Positions 17,340 through 26,982 of a DNA stretch of 64,000 bases are shown here, piece after piece. A program made the translations under genes and the position numbers. Source of the stretch: Bombilactobacillus mellis (GTDB lineage Bacteria; Bacillota; Bacilli; Lactobacillales; Lactobacillaceae); NCBI RefSeq assembly GCF_000967245.1, contig NZ_KQ033878.1, positions 586,848 through 650,847 on the forward strand, written 5' to 3'. The notes beneath the pieces were generated by a model. It searched no databases. It was given only the letters and a program-made list of their open reading frames with translations, and had not been told where the DNA came from. Within the stretch, counting starts at the first letter, position 1. Each line of letters begins with the position of its first letter.

Positions 17340-18737
17340 CTATTTTAAATTTTGTAAATACTTAAAGGCTTGTTGACCCGCTTGCCGGCCAAAAACAACG
17401 GTTTCAGCAATTGAATTACCACCAATCCGATTATTTCCGTGTAAACCGCCAGTCACTTCACCAGCAGCAAATAGTCCTGGAATAATTTGACCATTTGTTT
17501 GTAAAACTTGAGTTTTCGTATTAATAGCTAAACCACCCATCGTGTAATGAATCGCTGGTGCCACATGAATTGAATAATATGGCGCCTGGTTTAAGGGCTG
17601 CTCCATTCCTGTTTGGCGGCCAAATTGTTGATCTTGCTGCCAAAGTACAGCTTGATTCCATCTTTGAACAGTTTCTTGCAAGGTTTTATTATCAAACTTA
17701 TTTTTTGCAGCTAACTCTGCCCAATTTTGACCACTTTTGACCAGGCCAACTTGATCATAGAATTCAATCGCCGGTACCCGCTTTCGTACATTTTGGTCAA
17801 AAATTAACGTAGCCCCATTTTCCTGCAGATTGTTAATAGCTGTCGTGACGTTTTGCCGGGTTTGCAGTTCATTAACAAAGCGCCTGCCCTGCTTATCAAC
17901 CAATATTGCTCCTTCACCGCGGACAGCTTCTCCAATTAAATATGGATGTTTCCCATCTTGTTGTACAGTTGGATGAACTTGGATTTGCTCCATATCAACC
18001 AATTGGGCCCCTAATTTCTGAGCCAACAAAATCCCGTCCCCTTGAGCTCCTTGTTGATTAGTCGTTTTTAAGGCTGCTAAATTCGGACAATATTTTTTAA
18101 TCATTTCCGTATTTGCTCCAAAACCGCCGGTTGCTAAAATAACAGCATTAGTATTAATAATTTGGCTTTGAGCATTACTTAAAATCTTTACCCCTTTAAT
18201 TTGGCCTTGCTTTTGAAGTAATTGAGTTACTGTAACATTAGTAAAAATTGGTATTTGAAATTGAGCCATTCGTTTTAACAGACCAGTAATTAAATAGTTC
18301 CCAATGGGAGCTAAAGAGGCTGGGCGATGTGTCCGTTTTACTTTCATACCCCCAGTAATCGTTAAATCCTCTAAAAAGATCCCTTGCGCTGACAACCAAT
18401 CTATTGCTAAAGCACTATGCTCTGTAAAATAATGCAGTAATTGCGGGTTATTTTGACAACCGCCGCCCTGATAAACATCATTGTAAAATTCTTCATAACT
18501 GTCCACCACTTGATGTTGGAGTTGAACATAAGTTTCAGCTGCATTTAACCCGGAAGAAGCGCGCTTGGTATTCCCGCCTAAAGAAGACATCTTTTCTAAG
18601 ATAACCGGCTTAATCCCCAGTTCATAAGCTTGCAGAGCGCTTGTTAAGCCACTACTACCAGAACCAATAATAACAACATCATAATAATCTTTTAAGTGCT
18701 TTAACGATTGTGGTTGAAATTCAGCTTGGGTTGTCAT
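17340..18737 (-). CDS. Soluble fumarate reductase flavoprotein
   Basis: A 465-residue FAD protein of the fumarate reductase/flavocytochrome c family. The dinucleotide loop VIIGSGSSGLTSA is at about 24, and the C-terminal GEVTGGLHGNNRIGGNS holds the catalytic arginine and FAD contacts. It is shorter than the 600-900-residue forms: there is no FMN_bind domain, no haem domain and no signal peptide, so it is a cytoplasmic enzyme. It follows fumC by 2 bases, with its AGGAGAT site inside the fumC end. Together they convert malate to fumarate to succinate, a NADH or flavin sink used by lactobacilli. The electron donor is not evident. Confidence 0.85.
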   Translation of the reverse strand: MTTQAEFQPQSLKHLKDYYDVVIIGSGSSGLTSALQAYELGIKPVILEKMSSLGGNTKRASSGLNAAETYVQLQHQVVDSYEEFYNDVYQGGGCQNNPQLLHYFTEHSALAIDWLSAQGIFLEDLTITGGMKVKRTHRPASLAPIGNYLITGLLKRMAQFQIPIFTNVTVTQLLQKQGQIKGVKILSNAQSQIINTNAVILATGGFGANTEMIKKYCPNLAALKTTNQQGAQGDGILLAQKLGAQLVDMEQIQVHPTVQQDGKHPYLIGEAVRGEGAILVDKQGRRFVNELQTRQNVTTAINNLQENGATLIFDQNVRKRVPAIEFYDQVGLVKSGQNWAELAAKNKFDNKTLQETVQRWNQAVLWQQDQQFGRQTGMEQPLNQAPYYSIHVAPAIHYTMGGLAINTKTQVLQTNGQIIPGLFAAGEVTGGLHGNNRIGGNSIAETVVFGRQAGQQAFKYLQNLK

Positions 18738-18739
18738 TT

Positions 18740-20131
18740 TTATCTCCTATTTTTATCAATATTGGTCATTTTTAGTGGATCTACCCACTGATCAAATTGT
18801 TCTGCTGTTATTTTACCTGATTGTAAAGCTGCTGTTCTTAAAGTCAGTCCTTCCTTTTCGGCTTTTTGAGCAATTTTTGCACTTTCATGATAGCCGATAT
18901 GCGGTGCTAAAGCCGTTACTGTCATTAAAGAATTAGCTACTAATTCCTGCATGCGGGTTGAATTAATAGTTATGCCTGCAATCATCTTATCTGCAAAACT
19001 TATCATAGTACCCTGCAATAATTGCGTGGATTCTAAAAAAGCACTGATTAAAACAGGTTTATAAACATTCAATTCAAAATTGCCTTGACTGGCGGCTAAA
19101 TTAACAACGACATCATTCCCCATCACTCTGACTGCAGCCATAGTAATAGCTTCTGCTTGGGTCGGATTTACTTTGCCCGGCATAATCGAAGACCCGGGTT
19201 CATTAGCAGGAATGTTTAATTCATGATAGCCAGCCCGCGGGCCACTACTCAAAAAGCGAATATCGTTAGCTATTTTCATTAAATCGGCGGCCAGGGTTTT
19301 TAAAGCGCCATGGATGACATTTAACCCAGAATGAGCTGCCAAAGCGGCAAATTTATTAGTATGAGCCGTAAATTTTATGTCATATAGTTGACTCATTTGC
19401 GCAGCAATCTGATCGGCCAAATGCGGTGCAGCATTTAACCCGGTGCCAACTGCCGTGCCGCCAATAGCCAGCTCATTTATAGTAGGAGCTAAACCATGTA
19501 AATACTCCCAATCATGTTCCAGCATACTAATCCAGCCGCTTATTTCCTGCCCAAAGGTTAACGGCGTAGCATCTTGCAAATGCGTTCGGCCAATTTTTAC
19601 AAGCCGCCAATATTGTTTTTGTTTTGGCTGCAATTCGGCAATTAAATGCTGTAAAGCCTGCATTAATTTTTGCAGTTCTAAGGCAGCGGCAATATTCATA
19701 GCGGTCGGAAAAAGATCATTGGAACTTTGTCCTTGATTAACATCATCATTTGCCAAAATCGTAATATTCGGATTAATTCGCTGAGCTACATGAGCTACTA
19801 CCTCGTTCACATTCATATTGGTTTGAGTACCTGACCCAGTTTGATAAACTACCAAAGGAAAATGTTGGCGTAATTGTTCATCATTTAAACTCAATAATTG
19901 ATCCACAGCAGCCCCAATTAAATCGGCTTTGGTTGAGTCTAGCAGCTGTTCCTTGCCATTGGCTCTGGCAGCGGCCTTTTTAATTTGTAGCAAAATTTTA
20001 ATAATTTCCAAAGGCATCTTGGTACCTGTAGGAAAATTTTGGCGACTGCGTTCAGTTTGTGGTCCCCACAAAGCCTCTTGCGGAATTTTCACCAGTCCTA
20101 AAGTATCTTCTTCTATGCGATAACCCTTCAT
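18740..20131 (-). CDS. fumC: Class II fumarate hydratase
   Basis: A 463-residue fumarase of the aspartase/fumarase superfamily. The signature GSSIMPGKVNP, the TGSGTQTNMNVNEV region and GRTHLQDA are all present, and the length is the class II norm. It interconverts malate and fumarate in the cytoplasm. The gene is followed immediately by the fumarate reductase and diverges from the phosphatase-apbE pair, so the block is probably a malate/citrate-to-succinate branch that regenerates NAD+. The start ATG 20131 has a GGGAGG site. Confidence 0.92.
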   Translation of the reverse strand: MKGYRIEEDTLGLVKIPQEALWGPQTERSRQNFPTGTKMPLEIIKILLQIKKAAARANGKEQLLDSTKADLIGAAVDQLLSLNDEQLRQHFPLVVYQTGSGTQTNMNVNEVVAHVAQRINPNITILANDDVNQGQSSNDLFPTAMNIAAALELQKLMQALQHLIAELQPKQKQYWRLVKIGRTHLQDATPLTFGQEISGWISMLEHDWEYLHGLAPTINELAIGGTAVGTGLNAAPHLADQIAAQMSQLYDIKFTAHTNKFAALAAHSGLNVIHGALKTLAADLMKIANDIRFLSSGPRAGYHELNIPANEPGSSIMPGKVNPTQAEAITMAAVRVMGNDVVVNLAASQGNFELNVYKPVLISAFLESTQLLQGTMISFADKMIAGITINSTRMQELVANSLMTVTALAPHIGYHESAKIAQKAEKEGLTLRTAALQSGKITAEQFDQWVDPLKMTNIDKNRR

Positions 20132-20282
20132 TAAACATTCCTCCCGTTACTATTATTATAGAATAACAATATTTAATAATACTAAGTAGCTCAAATAGAG
20201 AAATAACTTTTATTTAGTGATATTTATTATTGGAATATTTGTTAAAATAAAAGGAAAGCACTATATTTTTAGGAGGCTAATT

Positions 20283-20939
20283 ATGAAATATACAGTTTAT
20301 TTGTTGCGTCATGGTCAAACTTTTTTTAATCGTTATAATAAAATGCAGGGTTGGTCAGACAGCCCTTTAACTCCTGAAGGAGAAGAAGTAGCCCGTCAAG
20401 CCGCACAAAAGCTTAAAGATGTTCCTTTTACGGCCGCTTTTTCGTCTGATGCCCGACGGGCCATTGATACTTGCGAAATTATCACTAATGCGAATATTAA
20501 TAAAGATCAACTACATCCTACCAAATTAATTAATTTTCGCGAAGAATTTTACGGTTATTTTGAAGGGATGTTTTCTCCGGAAGCTTGGTATATGACCTTG
20601 AAACCTCATGGTTTAAAAACTTTTCAAGAAGCGGCGGAAAAAGTCGGTTTAGATCAAGCCAAGGATTATATGAAAGAAGCCGATCCGTTTCATGATGCCG
20701 AAAATGCGGCTGAATATTGGCGCAGAATTGACACCGGTTTCGAATATTTAGACAATATTGCGCATGAAGGCGATAAAATTTTACTCGTTAGTCATGGTAC
20801 TACTATTCAATCAATTGCTATGAAATACGGTGATAATTCCTTTAAGGTAACTCAAGGTCCGGCCAATTCCAGTCTTACTACGGTAATCCGAGATAATGGT
20901 CACACTACCGTTACCGATTATGCTCACGAACTGATTTGA
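20283..20939 (+). CDS. Histidine phosphatase (phosphoglycerate mutase-like)
   Basis: A 218-residue histidine phosphatase with the RHG motif LLRHGQTFFN at about 7-16 and the second catalytic His in LVSHGTT near 170. The frame is open from 20217, but AGGAGG before ATG 20283 settles the start. The length and the YGYFEGMF segment fit broad-specificity phosphatases more than glycolytic mutase. The stop overlaps the apbE start (TGATG), so the two are translationally coupled. The substrate is unknown. Confidence 0.75.
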   Translation: MKYTVYLLRHGQTFFNRYNKMQGWSDSPLTPEGEEVARQAAQKLKDVPFTAAFSSDARRAIDTCEIITNANINKDQLHPTKLINFREEFYGYFEGMFSPEAWYMTLKPHGLKTFQEAAEKVGLDQAKDYMKEADPFHDAENAAEYWRRIDTGFEYLDNIAHEGDKILLVSHGTTIQSIAMKYGDNSFKVTQGPANSSLTTVIRDNGHTTVTDYAHELI

Positions 20940-21895
20940 TGCCAAAATTGCACAAAACTTATCAGGGACTGGGAACTCTCGTTCATTTAACCCTGTTTGG
21001 CCAGCCATGTGCGTCAGATTTGGAACAGGCAAACAACTTAATTCAACATTATGAAAGTCTTTTTACCATTAATCGGCCTCATTCTGAGATCGTAACCATT
21101 AATCAGGCAGCGGGTAAACAACCGGTTCAAGTCAGTGATGCCACTTATGCATTAGTTAAACAGGCCATTTTACTTAGCCGGCAAAATTTTGGCTTTAATG
21201 CTTTTATCGGTCCTTTAGTAAAGCTCTGGAATATTGGTTTTAAAAATGCCCATGTTCCTACTGCTGCACAAATTCAAGCACGTCTTGGACTTACCAATCC
21301 TTTTAACTGTGAATTCAATGATGAACAAGAAACCATTTATTTACAAAAAGCGGGAATGCAATTAGATTTAGGTGCGATTGCGAAAGGATATATTGCTGAT
21401 CGAATTCAAGATTTTTGGCATTCTTTAGGTAAAAAGGCTGGCATTATTGATTTGGGCGGTAATTTATTGTTAATGGGAGCTTCACCTTTACGAGCCAATC
21501 ATCAGTGGTCGATCGGTATTCAAAATCCTCTGGCTCCTCGCGGTCAAGTGTTAGCCACTGTACATTTACCTGCTTGTTCTGCAGTGACTAGCGGTATCTA
21601 CGAGCGTACGCTTAATGTTTCCGGTCATATCTATCATCATATTTTAAATCCGCAAACCGGCTATCCGCATGTTAATAATTTATCTAGTGTAACTGTTTTT
21701 TCTAAGTATTCTCTTGATGGTGAAATTGAAACTACACGTTTATTTTTTGCTGGAAAACCCATTAAAGCTTGGGCCCAGACTAATCCGAATATCTACGGAG
21801 CTATTTTTGTAACAAAAAATAAAAAGATCATCTTGCAAAAAATACCACCCACAGCGGTAACTTTACTAGATGATCACTATCAAATCCTCGAATAA
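20939..21895 (+). CDS. apbE: FAD:protein FMN transferase
   Basis: A 318-residue ApbE-family protein with the conserved LDLGAIAKGYIAD motif, GIIDLGGNLL and the SAVTSGIYER plus HILNPQTGYP blocks that bind FAD and magnesium. There is no signal peptide or lipobox, so it should act in the cytoplasm. ApbE attaches FMN to threonine in FMN_bind-type flavoproteins. The nearby fumarate reductase has no FMN_bind domain, so its client must lie elsewhere or be unusual. ATG at 20939 overlaps the upstream stop; a TTG at 20936 is also possible. Confidence 0.85.
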   Translation: MPKLHKTYQGLGTLVHLTLFGQPCASDLEQANNLIQHYESLFTINRPHSEIVTINQAAGKQPVQVSDATYALVKQAILLSRQNFGFNAFIGPLVKLWNIGFKNAHVPTAAQIQARLGLTNPFNCEFNDEQETIYLQKAGMQLDLGAIAKGYIADRIQDFWHSLGKKAGIIDLGGNLLLMGASPLRANHQWSIGIQNPLAPRGQVLATVHLPACSAVTSGIYERTLNVSGHIYHHILNPQTGYPHVNNLSSVTVFSKYSLDGEIETTRLFFAGKPIKAWAQTNPNIYGAIFVTKNKKIILQKIPPTAVTLLDDHYQILE

Positions 21896-21903
21896 CGACT
21901 TCT

Positions 21904-21932
21904 AAAATTCAGCTTTAAAGCTGAATTTTTTT
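21904..21932 (+). terminator. Terminator after apbE
   Basis: A perfect inverted repeat with AATTCAGCTTT arms pairing back on itself, followed by seven T. It also touches the stop codon of the convergent SDR gene, so it may serve both. Confidence 0.85.
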
Positions 21933-22716
21933 AACCTTTTCCTTCGGCAAAAGCCGGATATAATGTCATGCCGCCATCTACAAAAATAGTCGCTCCTGTC
22001 ACATAACTTGATTCCTTAGATGCCAACCAAGCGGCAGCGGCTGCTACTTCTTCCGGCTTACCAATGCGTTCCATTGGTATTAAAGCAATTGTTTCTTTTT
22101 GATTAGCCGCATCAGCTAACTTTTCCGCATTAATTGGGGTATTAATTGCTCCCGGAGCAATACTATTAACGCGGATTTTTCTTTTGGCATATTCCAGTGC
22201 TATCGTCTGCGTAAACATTTTGCCACCGCTTTTAGAAACAGCATAATTAGTAAAGCCTGGCCAAGGAATGCGTTCGTGGACAGAAGACACATTTATTACA
22301 TTTCCAATTTGATTATGCTGCAAAAAATAGCGAATGGCCGTCATCGAACCCAAAAACAACCCGTTTAAATTAATATCAATAACTTTTTGCCATTCAGCAA
22401 GCGTCATCTTTTCAGTAGGGATATATTTCTCCACACCAGCGTTATTAATCCAAATGTCCAACTTACCAAAAGTTTGCAAAGCGGTATGTAACAAATTTTG
22501 GACATCATCTTCTTGAGAAACGTCTCCCTGAACAGCTACAGCCTGGCCGCCATGTTGTTCAATCTGTTCTACTACTTCTTGGGCTTCCTGTTGATTAGAA
22601 TGATAATTGATAATTACTTTCATCTGTTCTTGAGCTAAACGTTCCGCAATCGCACGGCCAATCCCGCGAGAACTGCCTGTGATTACTGCAACTTGATCTT
22701 TGAGATCTGAATACAT
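21931..22716 (-). CDS. SDR dehydrogenase, glucose 1-dehydrogenase-like
   Basis: A 261-residue classical short-chain dehydrogenase: GSSRGIGRA cofactor loop at about 14-22, NNAG near 92, catalytic Ser and YAVSKSG near 160, and a C-terminal SYVTGATIFVDGGMT. The ATIFVDGGMTLYP ending is like Bacillus glucose 1-dehydrogenases. It is a single gene with an AAAGGGAGGGG site, possibly a general sugar or stress oxidoreductase. The substrate is not settled by sequence. Confidence 0.78.
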   Translation of the reverse strand: MYSDLKDQVAVITGSSRGIGRAIAERLAQEQMKVIINYHSNQQEAQEVVEQIEQHGGQAVAVQGDVSQEDDVQNLLHTALQTFGKLDIWINNAGVEKYIPTEKMTLAEWQKVIDINLNGLFLGSMTAIRYFLQHNQIGNVINVSSVHERIPWPGFTNYAVSKSGGKMFTQTIALEYAKRKIRVNSIAPGAINTPINAEKLADAANQKETIALIPMERIGKPEEVAAAAAWLASKESSYVTGATIFVDGGMTLYPAFAEGKG

Positions 22717-22837
22717 AATTTCCCCTCCCTTTACGAGAAATTATATAACAAATACTGCTGATTATTTATTCTAAAGACTTGGTACTTTTTTTCTTGAATT
22801 TCTTAATTTCGGAGTATCAATAATTTTAGAAACAATC

Positions 22838-22872
22838 AAAAAAGCATATCTGTGATTCATCAAGATATGCTT
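22838..22872 (-). terminator. Terminator of nrdDG
   Basis: AAGCATATCT (22842-22851) pairs exactly with AGATATGCTT (22863-22872) around an 11-base loop and is followed on the minus strand by six T. It lies about 55 bases after the nrdG stop. Confidence 0.8.
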
Positions 22873-22925
22873 GTTATCGATTTTTACTGCATGATTAAAG
22901 ATTATAATAATTAATCTAAAAATAT

Positions 22926-23513
22926 TTATTTGATTAATTTTGGCCAAATTACTACTTGCTTTTGGGCCAAAGATTTAGGAACATCAATAATCCTCTGATT
23001 AGAACTTCCGCGAAATTGTAAAGTCAAATCTTTCTTTGCTTCCAAAAAACGGCCATCTACCAAAATATCCAAATAATTTAATAAGGCCAATTTATCATCA
23101 GATTCCTGCATTAATTCTTCCCAAGTATAGCCGCTCCAAGACCAAATATCTTTCTCATGCCCGAATTCTTTACGTACACGCCGAACCAATTTTAAACAGA
23201 CCTGTGTATTTAAAAAAGGTTCTCCACCTAACAAGGTAAGACCTTGAACATAACTCTGCGATAAGTCTTGAATAATTTGATCTTCTAATTGCTGCGTATA
23301 AGGTTTCCCATAATGAAAATTCTGCGCCACGCGATTGTAACACCCTGGACAATTAAATAAACAACCAGATACATATAAACTGCAGCGCACACCTTCGCCA
23401 TCCACCATATTAAAAGGTTTATAGTCAGCAATGTATTGCAAACTATGATCTTGTGCCAACCATTCTTGAGGACGAGGATTTTTCGGAAGTAACACCCGTT
23501 TGTTTCTAGCCAT
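22926..23513 (-). CDS. nrdG: Anaerobic ribonucleotide reductase activase
   Basis: A 195-residue radical SAM enzyme. The cluster motif CLFNCPGC (CX3CX2C) at about 51-58 and the GGEP motif (LLGGEPFLN) near 97 are visible. NrdG uses S-adenosylmethionine to generate the glycyl radical on NrdD under anaerobic conditions. It overlaps the end of nrdD by 8 bases, so they form one operon. At 195 residues it is somewhat longer than the E. coli protein (about 154), with extra residues at the N-terminus. Confidence 0.93.
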   Translation of the reverse strand: MARNKRVLLPKNPRPQEWLAQDHSLQYIADYKPFNMVDGEGVRCSLYVSGCLFNCPGCYNRVAQNFHYGKPYTQQLEDQIIQDLSQSYVQGLTLLGGEPFLNTQVCLKLVRRVRKEFGHEKDIWSWSGYTWEELMQESDDKLALLNYLDILVDGRFLEAKKDLTLQFRGSSNQRIIDVPKSLAQKQVVIWPKLIK

Positions 23514-25680
23514 TATTTAAAGCTCCCAATTTCATATTTTTGACCCGCGAAACAATTTCCTGATGACGCCCGTGCACCATCGGCCGAATCATAGGATTGC
23601 CTAAATAACCGCAAGTTCTCTTAACTACATCACATGTTTTCGGATCCCGATTTCCACACTGCGGACATTCAAATCCCTTCGCTGTCGGTTTAAATTCTCC
23701 ATCAAAACCACACTTATAACAATGATCGATCGAAGCATTCGTACCTAAATATCCTACATGATCATAAGCCCAATCCCAGACTGCTTCTAAGGCAGCAGGA
23801 TTTTGCTTTAAGTTGGGATATTCACAATAATGAATAAAGCCCCCGGAAGCATACTGCGGATAATCTTCTTCAAAAGCTAATTTTTCAAAGGGAGTCGGAT
23901 TCTTGCGCACGTCATAGTGAAAACTGTTAGTGTAGTATTCCTTCGCCGTAATATCAGGAATCCTGCCGAATTTAGCAATATCGGCTTCACAAAATGTATC
24001 TGTTAATGATTCTGCCGGAGTCGAATAAACACTAAAATGGTAACCAAATTCTTTTTCCCAAAGCACACACTTATCATGCAAGTATTTTACAATCTCGACG
24101 GTAAAATCATGGGCAGTTTGATTATGCTCCCATTTAGGACCATAAAACGCTGTCGCCACCTCATACAGACCAATATATCCTAAAGAAACTGTTGCCCGGC
24201 CGTTTTTAAATAATTCATCTACAGCCTCATCTTTTTTGAGCCTTTTGCCAAAAGCCCCATTTTGATACAGAATAGGAGCATTTTGCGGCTTAGCTTGTTT
24301 ACAGCGCTTAATCCTAAACAAAAGTGCCTTTTTAGCTAGGAGTGTCCGATCTTCCAAAATTTGCCAAAAGACTTCCTGATCACCTTGAGCTTCCAGAGCA
24401 ATCCGCGGCAAATTAATAGTTACTACTCCCAAATTCATTCGTCCACTATTAACCTCGTTGCCATTTTCATCTTTCCAGCCTTGTAAAAAGCTGCGACAAC
24501 CCATGGGAGCTTTAAAACTTCCGGTTAGCTCAATGATTTTGTCATACATTAAAATGTCCGGATACATTCTTTTAGTCGCACATTCAACGGCTAATTGTTT
24601 AATATCATAATTAGGATCCCCCGGTTTTAAATTGAGACCTCTTTTTAACGTAAAAATAAGCTTAGGGAAAATTGCTGTCCGATGCTGTTTACCTAATCCA
24701 TTAATTCGCACCTGCAAAATTGCTTTTTGAATCTCACGTTCAATCCAAGAAGTTCCTAAGCCAAAGCCCACTGTCGTAAAAGGTGTTTGACCATTAGAAG
24801 AGAATAAAGTATTAACCTCATATTCCAAAGCCTGCATCGCATCGTAAATGTCTTTTTTAGTTTTGGCACGCGCAAATTCTTCTTGTTTTGCGGGGACAAC
24901 CCATTTTTGGGCATCAGCCAAATGTTTTTGATAATTAATTTGTGCATAAGGTGCTAACAACTCATCTGTGCGATCCGCAGAACAGCCGCCATATTGACTA
25001 GAAGCAACGTTGGCAATAATTTGTGACATTTGTGCTGTAGCTGTTTGAATAGATTTAGGTGGTTCCACCTCGGCGTTGCCGATTTTAAATCCTTTTGCCA
25101 GCATACCTTTAAAATCGATCAAGCAACAATTGGTCATAGCTGTTAAAGGAGAATAGTCTAAATCATGAAAATGAATATCTCCGCGCAAATGTGCTTTTGC
25201 TACCGTTTGCGGCATTTGAGTTAGACCTAAGGATTTGCCTACCATTCCGGCAGTCAGATCTCTTCTCGTACTAAAAATATTACTATCTTTATTAGCATTT
25301 TCATGAACTACTGCATCATTGTGATTAAATAGTTGTTTCAGTTTAAATTGCGGATCAATAGCTTGCTGCCATTGAGCCTCATCCTGCTTGCGGTAATTAT
25401 TATACTTTTGTACTAAATCTTCCTGATGTAAGTTTAATAAGACAGTTTGGAAAATTTGGCGAATGGTACTACTCTTTACTACTTGCGGTAAGGCGGCCAA
25501 TTTTTGAAAAATATGTTCTGTTATTTCTTGTCGTAAATCCGCATCTGTTGTTAAAAAACTAACCACCAAAGAAATTTTATAAGCATAAAAAGGAACCTTT
25601 TCTCCATCAGCCTTAAGTACAGTTTTAATATTTAATTTATTTTGCAACTGGGCTAGTGGAAGTGTTGTAACGCTTTCCAT
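23506..25680 (-). CDS. nrdD: Anaerobic ribonucleoside-triphosphate reductase (class III)
   Basis: A 724-residue class III reductase. The C-terminal glycyl radical site reads RTCGYLGNPM, preceded by the four-cysteine zinc site CYKCG...CPQCG. The N-terminus holds an ATP-cone-like allosteric domain. It makes dNTPs without oxygen. The gene starts behind GGGAGGA and runs into nrdG. Two NrdR-box-like palindromes one binding-step apart lie 140-190 bases upstream. This is consistent with an anaerobic lifestyle that also favours the oxygen-sensitive cobalamin pathway further on. Confidence 0.94.
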   Translation of the reverse strand: MESVTTLPLAQLQNKLNIKTVLKADGEKVPFYAYKISLVVSFLTTDADLRQEITEHIFQKLAALPQVVKSSTIRQIFQTVLLNLHQEDLVQKYNNYRKQDEAQWQQAIDPQFKLKQLFNHNDAVVHENANKDSNIFSTRRDLTAGMVGKSLGLTQMPQTVAKAHLRGDIHFHDLDYSPLTAMTNCCLIDFKGMLAKGFKIGNAEVEPPKSIQTATAQMSQIIANVASSQYGGCSADRTDELLAPYAQINYQKHLADAQKWVVPAKQEEFARAKTKKDIYDAMQALEYEVNTLFSSNGQTPFTTVGFGLGTSWIEREIQKAILQVRINGLGKQHRTAIFPKLIFTLKRGLNLKPGDPNYDIKQLAVECATKRMYPDILMYDKIIELTGSFKAPMGCRSFLQGWKDENGNEVNSGRMNLGVVTINLPRIALEAQGDQEVFWQILEDRTLLAKKALLFRIKRCKQAKPQNAPILYQNGAFGKRLKKDEAVDELFKNGRATVSLGYIGLYEVATAFYGPKWEHNQTAHDFTVEIVKYLHDKCVLWEKEFGYHFSVYSTPAESLTDTFCEADIAKFGRIPDITAKEYYTNSFHYDVRKNPTPFEKLAFEEDYPQYASGGFIHYCEYPNLKQNPAALEAVWDWAYDHVGYLGTNASIDHCYKCGFDGEFKPTAKGFECPQCGNRDPKTCDVVKRTCGYLGNPMIRPMVHGRHQEIVSRVKNMKLGALNNG

Positions 25681-25819
25681 TGAACTGTCCTCCCATTTAA
25701 ATTACAGGATAAAAGAAGTCCTTATAAATAATTTTTTTAAATCTATAACTTCAATTACTATCCCGTTCATTTTTCCTTTAGCTTAACGCAGATATAGACA
25801 AAATGTAAAGTAGGAAACC

Positions 25820-25867
25820 ACAAGATATATGATTTTTATAAAAACTTAATACTAGATATTGTAGTAT
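25820..25867. promoter_or_regulatory. Possible tandem NrdR boxes upstream of nrdD
   Basis: ACAAGATATATGATTT (25820-25835) matches the NrdR box ACACTATATATAGTGT at 11 of 16 positions. ATACTA-N7-TAGTAT (25849-25867) is a weaker match with perfect outer arms. Their centres are about 30-31 bases apart, which is the usual NrdR box spacing. Tentative. Confidence 0.35.
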
Positions 25868-25932
25868 AGCAGGTTTTCAGCTCAATTTCAGTTCCTAATA
25901 GTAAAAGGCAATTATTACAAATCCAAACTTTT

Positions 25933-26982
25933 TTAAGGTTGAAAATCAAATTTCATTTCTTTTAGTGTATTCATATTTTTTAATATAGATTCAATTCCAT
26001 CCAACCAGGGTAACAGCATCATTGCGCCGCTGCCCTCACCCACACACATTTGTAAATCAATATAAGGTTGTAAATGTAATTCTTTTAAAACTAAACTTGA
26101 TCCCTGCTCATGGGAAATATGAGTAGAAATTACATAATTAGTGACACCAGTGACAATCCTTTGGGCTAATAAAGTAGCTGCATACGATAAAAAACCGTCA
26201 ATTAAAACAGGCCTGCCAATAGCCGCTGCGGCAATAATCGCTCCAGACATTGAGCCAATTTCGAAAGACCCAACTTGTCTGAGAACTTCAAAAGGATCAA
26301 GCTGGGAAGTAGATAAATGAGCCCGTTGTAATGACTGATCAACTACCTTAATTTTATGTTGTAATCTTTTATCCGAAATATTAGAGCCTTTCCCCACAAC
26401 TTTTTCTCCGGGCAACTGAAGTAATGCGGCGATAATGGCTGACGCTGCGGTGGTATTGCCCATTCCCAGTTCCCCAACACTAATTAATTGATTGCCGGCA
26501 GTAAATGCACTTTTACCAACCGTAAAACCAATTTCCACGGCTTTAACGGCCTGGGCATAAGACATAGCTGGTTTTAGAAGCATGTCATTTGTCGAACGTC
26601 TAATTTTACAGCAATGAACCCCGGGCAAAGCTTTATCAGAGTCAATGCCAACATCAAAAACCTCTATCTTTGAATTATAAGCTCTGGCTAAAGCAGCAAC
26701 AGCAGTATGACCATTAACCATATTTACGGCCTGAATAGCAGTAACTGCTTTAGGAGTAGCTGATACTCCTTCTTTCACTACACCATTATCGGCAGCAAAA
26801 ACTAAACAAGTCCGCGGTTGTACGGTAAAATTGCAGGTTCGATAGATCCCAGCCAAGTGAACCGCTAATTCTTCTAAGCGACCCAAGCTTTTAACCGGTT
26901 TAGCTAATCCGTCTAATCGAGATTGCATATTTTTCATTTCTTTTTGAGATAACGATTGAAGTACAAGTTCATCAAATTTCAT
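25933..26982 (-). CDS. cobT: Nicotinate-nucleotide:dimethylbenzimidazole phosphoribosyltransferase
   Basis: A 349-residue CobT of the usual length. GELGMGNTT (170-178) and VGEGSGA (314-320, catalytic Glu316) are the substrate-binding motifs. It activates the lower-ligand base of cobamides. Lactobacilli are known to make pseudocobalamin with adenine, which CobT can use, and no BluB or other benzimidazole gene is visible here. It is the last gene of the cob operon, overlapping hemD by 4 bases (ATGA). Confidence 0.93.
   Translation of the reverse strand: MKFDELVLQSLSQKEMKNMQSRLDGLAKPVKSLGRLEELAVHLAGIYRTCNFTVQPRTCLVFAADNGVVKEGVSATPKAVTAIQAVNMVNGHTAVAALARAYNSKIEVFDVGIDSDKALPGVHCCKIRRSTNDMLLKPAMSYAQAVKAVEIGFTVGKSAFTAGNQLISVGELGMGNTTAASAIIAALLQLPGEKVVGKGSNISDKRLQHKIKVVDQSLQRAHLSTSQLDPFEVLRQVGSFEIGSMSGAIIAAAAIGRPVLIDGFLSYAATLLAQRIVTGVTNYVISTHISHEQGSSLVLKELHLQPYIDLQMCVGEGSGAMMLLPWLDGIESILKNMNTLKEMKFDFQP

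Noticed and set aside
19443-19736. Open frame of 97 codons on the plus strand
   Set aside because: Antisense to fumC, which is fully supported; no ribosome site and no recognisable protein.
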